A stretch of DNA of 64,000 nt. It comes from Bettongia penicillata ogilbyi (lineage: Eukaryota; Chordata; Mammalia; Diprotodontia; Potoroidae). Position 1 is the stretch's first letter. Each line of letters starts with the position of its first letter. Position numbers and translations under genes: made by a program. The DNA lies in the NCBI GenBank assembly GCA_023548195.1, contig JAJHZJ010000808.1:3825182-3889181 (forward strand), given 5' to 3'. Positions 45,440 through 57,799 of the stretch are shown here, piece by piece. Below the pieces are notes generated by a model. It was given only the letters and a program-made list of their open reading frames with translations. It was not told the DNA's origin and did no database searches.

Positions 45440-45755
45440 AGGGGAACATGGTACACAGTAAGAGCAACATGACCACCTTGGAGAGACTGAGGTGTTCTCA
45501 GCAATACAATGACCTAAGACAATTCCCAAAGACTCATGATGGAGAATGCTACCCTCCTGCAGAGAAAGAACTCTGGAGTCTAAACGTAAATAGAAGCACC
45601 CATCCTATTGTCACTGTTTTTGTTTTCCCCTTTGGTTCTGATTGCTGTTTGAAGACATGATTAATGTGGAAGTATGTTTAATGTGTTTGTACATGTCTCT
45701 CCTCTATGAGACTGCTTGCCTTCTGGGGGAGGAGGGAAGAGAGGGAGAAAAGGAG
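45440..45755 (+). mobile_element. L1 3' end
   Basis: Plus-strand L1 terminus: catggtacacagtaagagca, ctcagcaatacaatgaccta, gactcatgatggagaatgct, gaagacatgattaatgtgga, and a G-rich block. It leads directly into duplication unit B. Confidence 0.75.
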
Positions 45756-47285
45756 GGATAGAATTTGGAACTTACAACTTTCAAACAACGTTTCAAAAGA
45801 CGTTTTGACATGCAATTGGGGGAAATTAAACATATTTTGCAAATGAATGAATGCCAGCTATTATTTTTACTTTTATCCCATGTATGCCAAATATTGCCAT
45901 GTTCATATTTTAGCATTCACCAAATGTGTAGCATGACTCAAGAGAATGAGGAAGCAACAATGCCTTCTGAAGCCCGAGTCAATCCCCCTTTTCTATAGGT
46001 GTCCATACATGGATCTAGGATTTCCTGAGTAAAAGGAACTGGTGATGTGAAACTTCCCTCTACCCCTGCCCTGAGTGGAATAGAGAGACTTCCCTGAGCA
46101 CATAGCCCTGACACCTCTGGGTAAAAACTGAAGCGGGGGTTGCGGGGAAGATGGAGAGTTTCTACAGGAAACTGACTTCAGTTTCACAACCTCCTAATCT
46201 CTCTGGTCGCATGGAGATTGTTTCTGCTGCCAGAACCTCTTGATGCACTAACTTGCTCTTTTTAGTGAATTCTGCATTAACCCAAGGTTGATATTTGTAC
46301 TTTTTCCTTTTTTGGGGAAAATATGAATCAGTTGCATTTTTGTTGAGGATCGAGTAGGTGGGTGTGGGGAGTGTGAGTCCTGAAAGAAAATCACTGACAC
46401 AAGGAGCTCAAGGGACATTTCTTTTCACCTGACTTAGGTGGGCCTTCATTGTCCAGTCTCGAGGAATCAGTCTCAATGAATTTGTCTCATTCACTCTCTG
46501 ATAAGCCTCTTTAACAATCTTCTGTAGTGTTGTAGGGAATGTCATGGTCGTGTCTCTGAGTCTAGACTCCAGGTTGATGGGTGGTGGGGCAGTTTTGGTT
46601 TCTCTCTGTTGCCATAGAAAATGAATGAGATTTTGGAGATTTTGAAGGGAGAAAGCCAGGGCCCATATTGCTCTCAATGAGAACACATTCTTAGCAGGAG
46701 GCACAGATAATTTTATCATGGTTTATCATAGTTTTAAGAAAAGACATTGCTCTAGTCAGCCTTCGGCTTTCTGTTTCAGCAGCATTTCTTCACCTGTGGC
46801 TGAAGGTAGGAGTGGTGAAAATATGATGCTTAGGAAAAATAAAACTCTAAAGTACTGTAATCTAAGTCCTTATTCCTCATCTTGATTGCTTGTGCACAAA
46901 GTTCTATTTCACTTACCTGATCTCCTTTCTCATAAACATCTATGGGATCCAGAATAAAAAGAAAGCAAATGTAAAGATTTCAGACACAATATCTGAATTA
47001 ATATTGTCTTAATTTGTACTTACTTAACGGAAACCTTCTTTTGAAAATGCAATTGAGAGTCTAACATTCAATTTGAGGTTTTAATGCCATCACTTTTTTT
47101 TCTAAAAAATGTAAAGTGTTTTTGTGTAATTCATGTAATCAGAATTACATACTGTAATTTGTTAAGTATGAAGTATTTTTCAAAGTTTCATGAAAGCCCT
47201 TGGGTGTATTTGGAGAAAACTTGGTTTATTTTAAAAACAACTTTAGGAAATGGCTGATTTTGGTGTTTTGAAATTAAAATTACCC
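45756..47285 (+). repeat. Local duplication, unit B
   Basis: It matches unit A (36046-37345) from ggaacttacaactttc to attttggtgttttg. The central 46020-46430 part has no counterpart in A. The divergence is visible (many substitutions and small indels), so the duplication is old. Confidence 0.75.
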
Positions 47286-47489
47286 TCCAAAGAGTCAGGC
47301 ATCCAATAGTGGTTTATTTCCATTTTACCAGTCATTAAATTAATTCGCTAGTCATTCACAACAGTTGGATTCAGTTGTAAGTTCAGTTTTAAAACCTACT
47401 TCATAGTGGATATTAAAACTCTTGTTATACTTGATGTGGTTCATTAAGCTTCCTAGTTTTTATGCTCTACAAATGCTAGTTATTATTAT

Positions 47490-47645
47490 TTTTTATTACG
47501 TGTATGCCAAATATTCACAAAATATATAGCAAGACTGAGTAAATAAATAAGCAAACATATTTTCTAGCATCCTGAATAAACATGCTTTTTATATTTTTGT
47601 GTATAGAGACATATATAGGCCTAGGATTCTTAGTGGCAGGAACAT
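47490..47645 (+). repeat. Local duplication, unit C (partial)
   Basis: It repeats the start of units A and B: gtgtatgccaaatatt, then agcaagactgagtaaat, and ataggcctaggattct against atggatctaggatttc in B. It is about 1.6 kb after the same point in B. Confidence 0.55.
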
Positions 47646-47819
47646 CTAGGGTGAAACCTCATTCCACCAATGCAGAACAGCAATTTGTCTGAACCTATAT
47701 CTTTGAGAGTTTTCTTGGGCCCTGAGAGATTCACCATGGTCTATAACCAATATAAGAGGATTAGAACCAAGGATCTTGTGTTTTCAAGACCAGATCTGTA
47801 TGCATTAAACCAGGCTGCC

Positions 47820-47869
<50 letters not shown>

Positions 47870-48479
47870 CATTTTTAAGGTACTTAGATACTATTAATTG
47901 AAACAAAAGTTCACAAACATTATTCAATTCATAATGACTTTACTTACCATGTTTTCTCAATATGTCAGTACTACTAAAAAAAAGATTGAGAACCAGTAGT
48001 ATAGGCATTTCTATTCACCAGAATCAGTCTAGATTAGCTACGAGAACTCAGTGGACCACCAGTGCTTCTGTAGGACCAGAGCGTAGGCTGGACTTAGGCA
48101 TAAGAAGATGCGGGGAACAAGGTTTTTGTGAGATATTTCCCCCCTTTATTCTCTTTTCACTGACCACATGATCTTTAAAACTTACTCCCAGGAAAGAAGC
48201 TGAGAAATCAATCACTTTATTTCCTAGGTGACTGATGAGGCTTACAAGTTATCCCTTTCTGGAATATTTGCATTTTAAACAGAGCATAAGCCTCATGATA
48301 AAGGATTAGAGAAGGTAGAATTTGAAGCTTCACCCAGGAAGGTCTGGGAGCTACCTGAGAGGGCTTGCCCAGAACCCCTGGGAGTCTTTCCACAGAAGCA
48401 GTTACTTGGCTTGCTCAGTTAAACAGGTGGCTGACAGTTTTCATTCCTCAAACCTTCAACTTATGTTTGATATGCTGAG
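47646..48479. other. No gene recognised; microsatellite inside
   Basis: It contains a perfect TA run followed by CA at 47824-47869. The remainder looks unique and has no exon signal that I trust. Confidence 0.45.
47824..47869. repeat. (TA)n(CA)n microsatellite
   Basis: A TA run of about 34 bp followed by a CA run of about 12 bp. Confidence 0.97.
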
Positions 48480-48680
48480 TGAGGCAGGTAGGTGGCACAA
48501 TGGCTAGAATTCTGGACCTGGAATCAGGAAGACCTGAGGTCAAATCTGACCTCCAATATGTCCTAGCTGGGTGACCCTTGGGTCACACCTTTCTTCACCT
48601 CTATTTGCCACAGTTTCCTCATCTGTAAAATGGGGTTAATAATAGTACCTATACGGTGAGGATGAAATGATATGCCGAGT
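48480..48680 (+). mobile_element. CORE-SINE (MAR1/WSINE-like)
   Basis: A well-kept plus-strand SINE: ggcaggtaggtggcacaatg, ggaatcaggaagacctgagg, gtttcctcatctgtaaaatg. Confidence 0.8.
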
Positions 48681-49339
48681 CCTGTTTTCAGCTTGGTGTT
48701 GCTGACTGGAAATTGGGCAGCTGTAGTTACATTCCTCAAGAAGGGCACCGAAAATCTCTTCACTATGCTCTCTTGTCCTCCAGAGCCACTGTCCGATTCC
48801 CCGAATGGAACCTCCTAGTTATTCTGGCCCTTAGAAGGCTGGGGAAAGGCTGCCAGAGTGTTTTCAGAAATTCCCGATCCATAGCCCTCTTTAAAGCTGA
48901 GAGACTTAGAAGTGTAGAAACCAACGTGATCACCCTTGGCTAAGAGCAACAGTGACCACGTAATACACATAACTTTAAAGAGAAAACCAAGGTACTCAAA
49001 ACCCATGTCCGATCATAGAGAAAAAAACCCAATTAATTAGAAGGAAGGACACTGATAATACTTCTGTGAACTTGCCAGGTTATAATAGGAGACAGGCATA
49101 TATATACACACACACATATATCATTACCCATGTTCCTTTAAACATTTTAAAAATTATTTTTAACTTAATACAAAATTTAAAGAAAGCATTTCCATGTACA
49201 CAGCATGATATTGAAGGGATTCAATATGAAACCATGAATCTCCACTTCACACTTTACTTTCAAAATAAACTGTGTAATAAATACCACAAAGCATTTTCAA
49301 AGCTACACTGCTTTTCTATGCTTCCTTCTGAGTTTCCTT
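48681..49339. other. No gene recognised
   Basis: Unique-looking sequence. Overlapping open frames on both strands (48713-49006) look like chance. Confidence 0.4.
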
Positions 49340-51000
49340 CTGTTCTCTCCTGCACATTTTTAATTTTAATTTTTTCTCTCTCCCTTCCTACCCCACACTG
49401 GAGAAGCCCATCATTTGACACAGATAGATGTATGTGTGTTAGTATGAATGTGTGTGTATGTGTAAAACCATACTAAACATATATGTTTTTATCAGTTCTC
49501 TCTCTGGAAGGGGATAGTATTGGTCCTTTGTAGTTGATTTGAGTATCTGTAATACTCAAAATAACTTGGTCATTCATAGTTGTTCTTCAAACAATATTGC
49601 TGTTACTGTGTACAACGGTCTCTTGGTTCTGTTTATTATTTCACACGATTCTTTCCATGTTTTTCTAAAATCAGCCATCTCATCATTTCTTCTAGCACAG
49701 TAGTATTCCATCACAATCATATGCCATAACCTGTTGGGGAATATAGCCAATCCCCAACTGATAGCCATCCCCTCAATTCCAGTTCTTGGTCACCACAAAG
49801 AGTCGCTACAAATATTTTAGAATACAGAGATTATTTTTTTGTGATCACCTTGGGAAACAGACCTAATAGTGGTATTGCTGGGTCAATGTGTATAAACAAT
49901 TTTATCTCTCTTTGGGCATAATTCCAAATTGCTCTCCAAAATGATTGGATTCATTCGCACTTCCACTAACAGTGTGTATGTTACAATTTTTCACATCTCT
50001 TTCAACATTTGTCATTTTTCCCTTCTATCATTTTAACCTATCTTGTAGATGTGAGATGATGTATCAAAGCTGTTTTAATTTGTATTTCTCTAATCAATAA
50101 TGATTTAGAGTATTTTTTTCATTTTACCATTTATAGTTTTGATTTCTTCACTGAAAAACTGCCTGATCATATCCTTTGACCATTTATCTCTTGGTTCCTA
50201 TAAATCTGACATATTCTTATAAATCTGACAAAGTTTTCTATGTATTTATGATAAGACACTTTATCTGAGAAACTACATAAAAATCCTCACCTCATCATTT
50301 TCTCCTTTCCTTAAAATCTTGGCTCTGTTGACTTTATTTGTACAAACCTTCTTTAACTTAATGTAATCAATATGATTCATTATATACTTCACCATGCTCT
50401 CTGTTATTTATTCATAATTTCTCCCATCTATAAGCCTGATATGTTTTTTTATATTTTTTAATGCCTTTCTATTTTGTTACATGTTTTTCTATTTTTTTTA
50501 ATGACATCTCCCTTTATAGTGAGGTCATATATCCATTTTGACCTTATCTTGGTAAATGGTGTAAGACACTGATCTATATTCAATTTCTGCCAGACTGCCT
50601 TCCAGTTTTCCCATATATATATATGTACATATATATGTATGTATATAAATAATGTGTATATATAAATGTACATATATATATTTACCAAATATTTGATTCT
50701 TATCCCCAAATTTTTATATTTGTTGAACACAAGGTTACTATAATCATTTGCTCCTCTGTATTGTATATCTATTCTGTTCCACTGATCCATCTTTCCATTT
50801 GTTAGCAAACAGATAATTATTTCGATAATTATTGTCTTATAACTTAGTTTACATCTGTTTTGCTAAACCTCTTTCCTTTATATTTTTTTCATTAATTCCT
50901 TTGAGATACTTGATCTTTTGTTCTTTCAAATAAATTATTACTTTTTCTAGCACAATAAATTTTGGTAATTTAATTGGGGTGGCACTGAATAAGTAGATTA
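49340..51000 (-). mobile_element. L1 3' half
   Basis: Antisense L1 from the 3' UTR into ORF2: ttctctctctggaaggggat, gtagtattccatcacaatc, tagtggtattgctgggtc, aactgcctgatcatatcct, ttctgccagactgccttcca, ctgttccactgatccatctt. An AT/GT tract interrupts it near 50610-50680. Confidence 0.82.
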
Positions 51001-51019
51001 ATTTAGGTCGTGATTGTAA

Positions 51020-51115
51020 TTGTGATGTTAAGGAAGTCAGAAGCCTCAGTTTTCTCAACTGCGAAATAGTGGGATTGGACTAGGTGATGTCCAAAGTTCC
51101 AACTAGAATTCTATG
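51020..51115 (+). mobile_element. MIR-type SINE tail
   Basis: cctcagttttctcaactgcg and tgggattggactaggtgatg, typical of a MIR 3' half. A second similar piece is near 51280-51350. Confidence 0.5.
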
Positions 51116-51384
51116 ACTATACCTAGAGAGGAGAAATCCCAATGTTAATTAGTTACTGGGCTCTTCTTTATCCCACTGCTTTCACCCTATATGTGAAGGT
51201 AAGGGTAAGAGTACTGGGATATTCAGAAACTCTGGCCTTGAACCTGAACTCTTAAAAACTGTTTGAAATTGGCAATTCAATCAACCTTTTCACATTTGAT
51301 CTTTAGTTTTCTCATTTGTAAAATGAAATAGTTGGGCTGCGTCTAATATATTTTTAACTCCAAGATATATGGTCACCAAATTAT

Positions 51385-51470
51385 CAGAGAAACTTACTAT
51401 GATATTCCCACACCTACCCCATAGATCTGATAGGTAAACTATTCCATGCTCCCCTAATTTGCTTATGGTC
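51385..51470 (-). mobile_element. L1 fragment
   Basis: tcagagaaacttactatgat and atagatctgataggtaaact match parts of the L1 at 16120-17760 (near 17060 and 17230), brought together by a deletion. Confidence 0.6.
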
Positions 51471-52578
51471 CAGTCTGCTTCACAAGGTAGTTTGACTGTT
51501 CATCCAAATTTCTTAACTTGAAAGTGCTTTTTTGGTCATTTGTGGTAGCGGTTCCTGCTTTCTTTCAGCACTCTTGTCAACTAGGTCTATGGAGCCATTA
51601 TTTTCAATACAGTTTTGTCAAACTAAATTTAACAAAAAAGAATCATCACTCTTCTTATTTGCCTTTGAACATCCCAGGGTCTCTCTCAATGTTTGTCCAT
51701 CCATCCATGAACATGGTTGTGGGCACTCCCTTTACTTAAGTCCACAAGCAGTTATTAATTGTATTTGTTGTACATTATATTTTTTTGGTGGTAAGCAAGT
51801 CTTGGAAGCAGCTTCCCTGTACCAAGACCACGAGGTGATCTTCCTGCAGGCAGTGACTCTTGCTGGAGATGAATCATACAGTTCCTTGAATTTTGTGTTT
51901 TGTTTTTTAGTTTCAATTTTTATTCTGAACTTAGGAAGCATGAAATAAAATGTACATTGTACATGCACAGTAGAAAAAAAAGGATTGGCCATAAAACTGT
52001 TGGTCTCTTATCTACAGTTTGGTTTTCTTTTTAAGTATCTAATAAATTCAGTTTTCAATCTATCCTGCTTGTCTATTTTTCTTTCTGAACTTCCTTCTGT
52101 TTTCTTCTCTGAAATTAAAAAATCCCTGCCCCAATGTCTCCCCTTTCTTTCTTTTTCTGCCTTATTCCTATCCTTTCTTACTCTGCCCATCTCTCTTTTG
52201 AATTTTGAATAGGCCAAGATTTTCTATATATTTCATGTGAGTTTTGTAAATAAGTGTTTTCTGTTTCTTTTTAGTCAATTTGACTAATGAGAAAATCTTC
52301 TTTGCTCTGACATGTCTGTTGTATGCTGTGGCACTAAGCTTAAATGAGGGTTAAGACACTTTTCAAAGAAATATCTTTGGTGCAAATTGTGCTATTTGGC
52401 AACAAGCAAGGACTGTGGAGTACCACACCTAGATGGCAAAGTAACAGAGGCTGCAGTATCTGCCCATCAGGCCTTATTGTCAATGATAGCTTCAGAAAAC
52501 TTATGGTGTAACTGAAAAATGAAAGTTGGTATATATAAGTGACTGAATCGCTGAATAAAGAGTACTTAAGCAAAGAAG
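51471..52578. other. No gene recognised
   Basis: Unique-looking AT-rich DNA. The 138-codon plus frame at 51532-51948 has no domain and no conserved-looking pattern, so I treat it as chance. Confidence 0.4.
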
Positions 52579-52586
52579 GCCTGGGA
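52579..52586. repeat. 8-bp target-site duplication, left (hAT MITE)
   Basis: GCCTGGGA, identical at 52756-52763. Confidence 0.85.
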
Positions 52587-52755
52587 CCTGGGTGGGGAGC
52601 CTATAGCCTCAAGGTCACGTGTGGCCCTCTAAGTTCTCAAGGGCAGCCCTTTGACTGAATCCAAACTTGGATTTGTTCTGTGAAGTTTGGATTCAGTGAA
52701 AGCACTGTACTTGAGTGCCACATGTGGTCTCAAGGCTTCAAGTTTCCCACCCCTG
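52587..52755. mobile_element. Palindromic hAT MITE, 169 bp
   Basis: The left half (gggtggggagcctatagcct ... gtgtggccct ... ctgaatccaaacttgg) is the reverse complement of the right half (aagtttggattcagtg ... ccacatgtggtct ... cccacccctg) with scattered mismatches. Exact 8-bp duplications flank it. This size and structure are typical of hAT non-autonomous elements. Confidence 0.8.
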
Positions 52756-52763
52756 GCCTGGGA
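52756..52763. repeat. 8-bp target-site duplication, right (hAT MITE)
   Basis: GCCTGGGA, partner of 52579-52586. Confidence 0.85.
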
Positions 52764-52964
52764 GAAACCCTATTTCTGGTTTCCACCCCTTCCTGTTCTC
52801 TGAATAGTAGGTAGATGGGTGTGAAAGGTAAATGATTGCATATATTTCAAAGGGGTGACCCTAATTCAGCAGGCAAATGAGCCTATTATTTCACTGATAA
52901 GGGTTCTACTTATACTTGTGCTCCTCTTAAGCGTTTGAGTCTGATGGTTAAGAAGTCAAGCAAT

Positions 52965-53215
52965 TATTATTGCTCAGTTGTTTCCAACTCTCTGTGACCC
53001 CATTTGAGATTTTCTTGTCTATGATACTGGAGTGGTTTGATGTATTTTTTCCTCTGGATCTTTTTACAGATGAGAAACTGAGGCAAACAAAGTTAAATGA
53101 TTTGCCCAGGGTCACACAACTAGTAAATGTCTGAGCCTGGATGTGAAGTCATGAAGATGAGTCTTCCTGACACCAAGCCCAATGCTTTATCTACTGTACC
53201 ACCTAGCTGCCCAAT
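52965..53215 (-). mobile_element. CORE-SINE (MAR1/WSINE-like)
   Basis: Antisense, near full length: tgctcagttgtttccaactc, tgtgaccccatttgagattt, gagaaactgaggcaaacaaa, cagggtcacacaactagtaa, accacctagctgccc. Confidence 0.8.
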
Positions 53216-55103
53216 CCATGATCAGACTAATTCAGATTAAGAGGTACAGGGAGTACCAAATGAGACACTTATGGCAAATTGAGATGTATAGGAAGGATAC
53301 ATGGTTACATACATTCAACAACCTGTCTAGTGCAGTAGTTCTTCACAGATGGGATTGTGGCCTTTTGAGGGATCATGACTTGACCAGAAGGGGATTTGGT
53401 CTAACCCTAAGGGATATGTGATAAATTGGAAGGTGAGAAGATAGGTTTTCTCCTACCGTTCCTAAAATAGCCCCTCTTGGAGCTTATGTCCAATATAATC
53501 ACACCTCTCCTGTTCTCCTAATACTGCTGCTTTTGTCCTCTCTTCCTGCCCCAACTCTAAAAGTCTCCAATTTTCTATCTTCTAAGTCTAGTATTTGCCA
53601 CCTGAGCATGATTATAACTTATCAGGGGTTGGCATCTGCCTGAATGATGTCAGGAAAATTCTATGTCCACTATGGTGCTCACTTCTTACCCTCATGGCTA
53701 TGGCAGGTGCTGAGCCTAGATGGGCTCTGCACTCAGGAATAATGATAAGTGAGTGCAAGCCCTACCTTCTCCCTTTGCATTTTCAACCATAGAGTAAGTA
53801 GCACCATATATTGTCTTAGATCTCATTACAACATTCCTTTTCACCTCCCAAACCCATCTTTCTTCCAAACTTCCCTATTACTACTGTGGATCCTATATCC
53901 TTCTATTAACCCAGGTCCACAACCTCAAATTCATTGTCCTTCACTCATAAGCCTATCTCTGAAATCTACCTCTTTCTCCTCACATAGTATCATCTCATCA
54001 CTTCTTGTCTCTGCTATTGGAATAACCTCTTAACTAGTCTTGCTGCCTTAAGCCTCCCTTTTTCAGACCTCATCTCCATGGGAATTGCTTTCTGGGATGA
54101 TGGTTGGAAGGAATGGTGGGTTCAATGGGGCTTCTACTCTCAGAACTCTTGGGCTTACCTATCAGCAAGTGGAAGTTGGTGACCAGTTGTTTGGTGGTGG
54201 TAAAGAACGTGGGGCTTCTTCACTGTGATTGCTTTCCTCAGTGAGGTTTGAGGGATTCTGCTATTCCCATAACTAAGGGTATGGTAGGCTCCATCAATAA
54301 AATAAACCAATATATGGGTGGCATTCAGGAACCCTGCCCCATGCCCTTACTATGTAGCTTGTTCCTTGAGGAAGAGGGGATTTTATACTCAATTGGGAGA
54401 TTGAGTAGAAAAATACCAACAATGTTGTCATGATGTTGTCCAATAGTCTTGCATAATGTGCTTTGAGGGTAGGCAGAAGGCCAGCAGGAATTATGACAGA
54501 AGGGCATAATTTAATTGATCTCTGCAAGGGGATTGTGGGAGTTATGTGTTATTCCTAGGTATCCAAAAATGAGCAAAATTCATGAGTGTGTACCTATCAT
54601 TCAGGAGGTTCGTGGAATTAGCTCCATAATGCTCCTAATGTCCTCCATATCAACTTGTCCATATCTTCTTATCTTCAACTATCCTCATTCATGTCCTGCC
54701 ATGAGTCTTCCAGTCCTTTAACATTTTATGCCTTCTAGTGTGTTACTTGGTCTGACAACTAGTATTTCTTTCCTAAAAAACTGCTAAGATTTTGGTACAG
54801 AAAATGTAGGACATATGGTTATCCTAGGTAACCTTGCTAACAATCACTGTTTTCTTCTAGCAAGAATCAACTTTAATTCTTCACTTACCCCCTCTTCTAC
54901 TCTTGAGCATCAGAGCATGGATCAGCAGCAGATGCCAGATGTACCTCATTTTTGTTTGGATCATAACTTGCTCCTGATACAACATCTAGCAGAGGATTTT
55001 GCCTATGGTAGGTGTGGTGAAATGGACCTGACTCAGGCTAGCACTTTGTTAGTTTAGGTTCAATATTGGAATGAAATGGGACACTGGTAGGCTATTCAGC
55101 AAT
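53216..55103. other. No gene recognised; possible old LINE piece
   Basis: Around 53870-54050 the blocks ggaataacctcttaactagt and cttgctgccttaagcctccc resemble an old L2/CR1-type LINE. The rest was not assigned. An open, splice-flanked block at 54861-55007 is noted as a weak exon candidate. Confidence 0.35.
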
Positions 55104-55105
55104 TA

Positions 55106-55946
55106 CAGGCATACCTCAGAGATATTGCAGGATCAGTCTCAGATCAATGCAATAAAGCAAGTCACACAAAACTTTTGGTTTCATAGTGCATATAAAAGTT
55201 ATATTTACACTATATTTTAATCTATTAAATATGCAGATCTACAAAATGCACATACATCAATTAAAAAATACTTTATTGCTAAATAATGTTTACCATCACG
55301 TGAACCTTCAGCTAATCCTAAACTTTTTAGTGATTTAGGTTCTTGCTAAACGCTACTTAACACCAAACCCTAAAAAGTGCTGAGAACTGCTGACTGGTCA
55401 GGGTAGTGGTTCCTGGAGACTGGGGTGGCTGTGACAATTTCTTAAAATGAGACAACAAAGAAGTTTGCCATATTGATGAACTCTTTCTTTCACTTGAACA
55501 CTTGGAGATCATTGTAAGGTTGTCAATTGACCTAACTCCAGTATTTTTGTGTCTCAGGGAATAGGAAGGCATGAAAAGAGAGAGAGAAAGATGGGGATAA
55601 CAGCCAGCTGGTGGAGTAGTCAGAACTCCAACAACATTTATCAATTAGGTGCGCCATCTTATATGGGAGTGCTTCATGGTGGCCCCAAATAATTACGATA
55701 GTAACATCAAAGATCACTGATCACAAATCACAATAACAGATATAAGAAGAAGAATGAAAAAGTTTGAAATAGTGTGAGAATTACCAAGACGTGACTTGGA
55801 GATATGATGTGAGCACATGCTGTTGGAAAAAAGGCACAGACTGATTTGTTTGATGCAGGATTTCCACAAACCTTAGAGTTTTTAAAAAAAAAATGCAATT
55901 ATCTACAAAGTGCAATAAAGTAAATCACAGGAGTGAAGTATACCTG
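55106..55946. mobile_element. Tigger1-like DNA transposon, internal deletion derivative
   Basis: Terminal inverted repeats caggcatacctcagagat (left) and the reverse complement of gtatacctg (right) are flanked by TA at 55104-55105 and 55947-55948, the pogo/Tigger target. Internal blocks (aataaagcaagtcacacaa, tgcatataaaagttat, ctgactggtcagggtagtgg, gatcactgatcacaaatcac, agcacatgctgttgg) match both ends of Tigger1. Only 841 bp remain of an element that is normally about 2.4 kb. The junction lies near 55481-55493 (ctctttctttcac), a motif I recall at both break points of the intact element. Confidence 0.88.
55357..55512 (-). pseudogene. Remnant of the Tigger transposase start
   Basis: The minus-strand ATG at 55512-55510 begins MISKCSSERKS, recognisable as the N-terminus of Tigger1-type transposase (DDE family, centromere-protein-B-like DNA-binding head). 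After about ten codons the deletion junction joins it to sequence from the other end of the element, so the DNA-binding and catalytic domains are all gone. Confidence 0.7.
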
Positions 55947-56089
55947 TATCAAAAAGAGTTTTACTTAGTCATAACTTAGAAAGGATTTCAACAAATATTT
56001 AGCAGGTGACACTCATTTAGTTTTATTTTATTTTATATTTATGGAATAAAGAAGCATTTCCACAATATAGTACAATAAAAGTGATTGCA

Positions 56090-56730
56090 CATGAAACTGT
56101 AAATCTACTATGTGTGTATAACTTACTATTCTTTTCAAATATATAACAAAATTGTCATGTAAATTTCTTTTTTCCCTCCCCTGCCCTAACTACCATTAGA
56201 GACAAATCTTTATCTATCTATATGTAAAGTATATATGCACATATATATATGCAAATTTCTTCTATAAAAATTTCTATTTATCAGTTCCTTCTGTGCATGC
56301 AGATAGCGTTTTGCTTCATATGTCCTTTATAGTTAATTTGGATGCTTCTAATACTCAAAATGACATATTTGCTCAATGTCATTCTTAAAACAACATCACT
56401 GTTACTGTATACAGTGTTCTCTTGGTTCTTCTTATTTCATTTATAATTATTTCATGCAAGTCTTTCCATGTTTTTCTAGCTTCACTGAGCCCATCATTTC
56501 TTAGAGCACAGCAGTATTCCATCACAATCACACACCATAGCTTATTCAGCCATATCACAATTGATGGGTATCAATGTAGCTTCCAGTTCTTTGCCACCAC
56601 CAAGAGAACAATTATAAACCTTTTAGAACATATAGGTTATTTTCCTTTTTCCCTTATTATCTTTTGAAATAGACCAAGTAGTGGTATTGCTGGGTCAAAG
56701 GGTTAAATAGGTTTAACAAGTAATTGAATA
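56090..56730 (-). mobile_element. L1 3' fragment
   Basis: Antisense L1: agttccttctgtgcatgcag, tactcaaaatgacatatttg, gcagtattccatcacaatca, agtggtattgctgggtcaaa. Confidence 0.78.
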
Positions 56731-57799
56731 ACTCTTTGGGCATGTAACTCATTTAGTTTTAACATACTATTTTTTGCTATTTGCTAAGGCCTTTTATGCC
56801 CTAAAGTGAACGGAAAGCCTTGAGGCTACCAGGAAACTGCCTCAACCATTAGGTTTGAGTCTTAGCCCTCTGGAACAACCTTGTCTTAGTGTTAGCTTCT
56901 TTGCCTTTTTAAGAGCCAAATCTAGCCTAACCTATTTGGGTTTGGAGATGGGGGAGAGGAGATGGTGGTGGTGTGAAGGATGGGAACTTGGCCTAGCACA
57001 ACAAATGTCACTAGTATTTATTAAATAAGTGAAAGATGGCTAAATATTTGCTTGCATGAGTTTCTCAAATGACATTAATGATAGAAAAAGAAATTGCTCT
57101 TTAGTCCAGAATTTAATTATAAAATGTCTTTATATAGTCTTTTTCCATGGTCACTTCCTTCTCTTCCTTTCCCTCTCCCTCCTCTTTCCTTCCTTTTTCC
57201 TTCTCTTTCCCTCCCTCCTTTCAAGTCTCTCCCTTTTTTTCTTCTCCCCTAATCTCTCAGTCTTCCTTCATTCCTCCTATGTATGGCATTGTGATTTAAA
57301 TAAACACATTTAAATAAACAAAACTGCCATTTTCTGTATGAAAAGAAGCATATATTTGCTTTATTTTCAAAGTAGAGACAGATGGATCACTATAAATAAA
57401 AATGGGAAATTAAGTTGCACAGCCTTGGGAGTATATTTACTACTAAAAGTTCCGACTCAGAGAGACTTTTTTAGGAATATCCCTAAAATGTCTACATTCG
57501 TAGCTTTGCAGGGGGTAGGAGATGGCAAGAAGCTTAGCAAACAGAGTGGGCATCAGATCTCCAACCTGGTGCTGTGCTTCCAGAGTGATTCAACCCAGTG
57601 AACAAATACTTATTGAACACTTTCTCGAAGACATCTAGTAAGTGATTTTCAGAGAAGAGCAATCCAGTCTCCCTTGCTCTATAATAGAACTATCCCAAAC
57701 TCCTAATTGGTGTGGCATTGCAGTAGGACTTGAAAATAAGGTATATAAAATATATGTATGATATCGTAACCATCACCATCAATATTATCATCATGAATC
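56731..57799. other. No gene recognised; pyrimidine tract inside
   Basis: Unique-looking sequence with a long C/T-rich tract at 57165-57250 and a short MIR-like core near 57600-57640. No coding evidence. Confidence 0.45.
57165..57250. repeat. Polypyrimidine tract
   Basis: About 85 bp almost purely C and T. Confidence 0.9.

Noticed and set aside
49066..49476. 136-codon plus-strand frame
   Set aside because: It runs into the antisense strand of an L1 3' UTR and through simple repeats.
51532..51948. 138-codon plus-strand frame
   Set aside because: It is overlapped by frames on both strands, has no domain, and sits in sequence without splice or promoter context.
57160..57260. Possible CRISPR-like or regular array
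   Set aside because: It is an irregular polypyrimidine tract without spacer-repeat structure.
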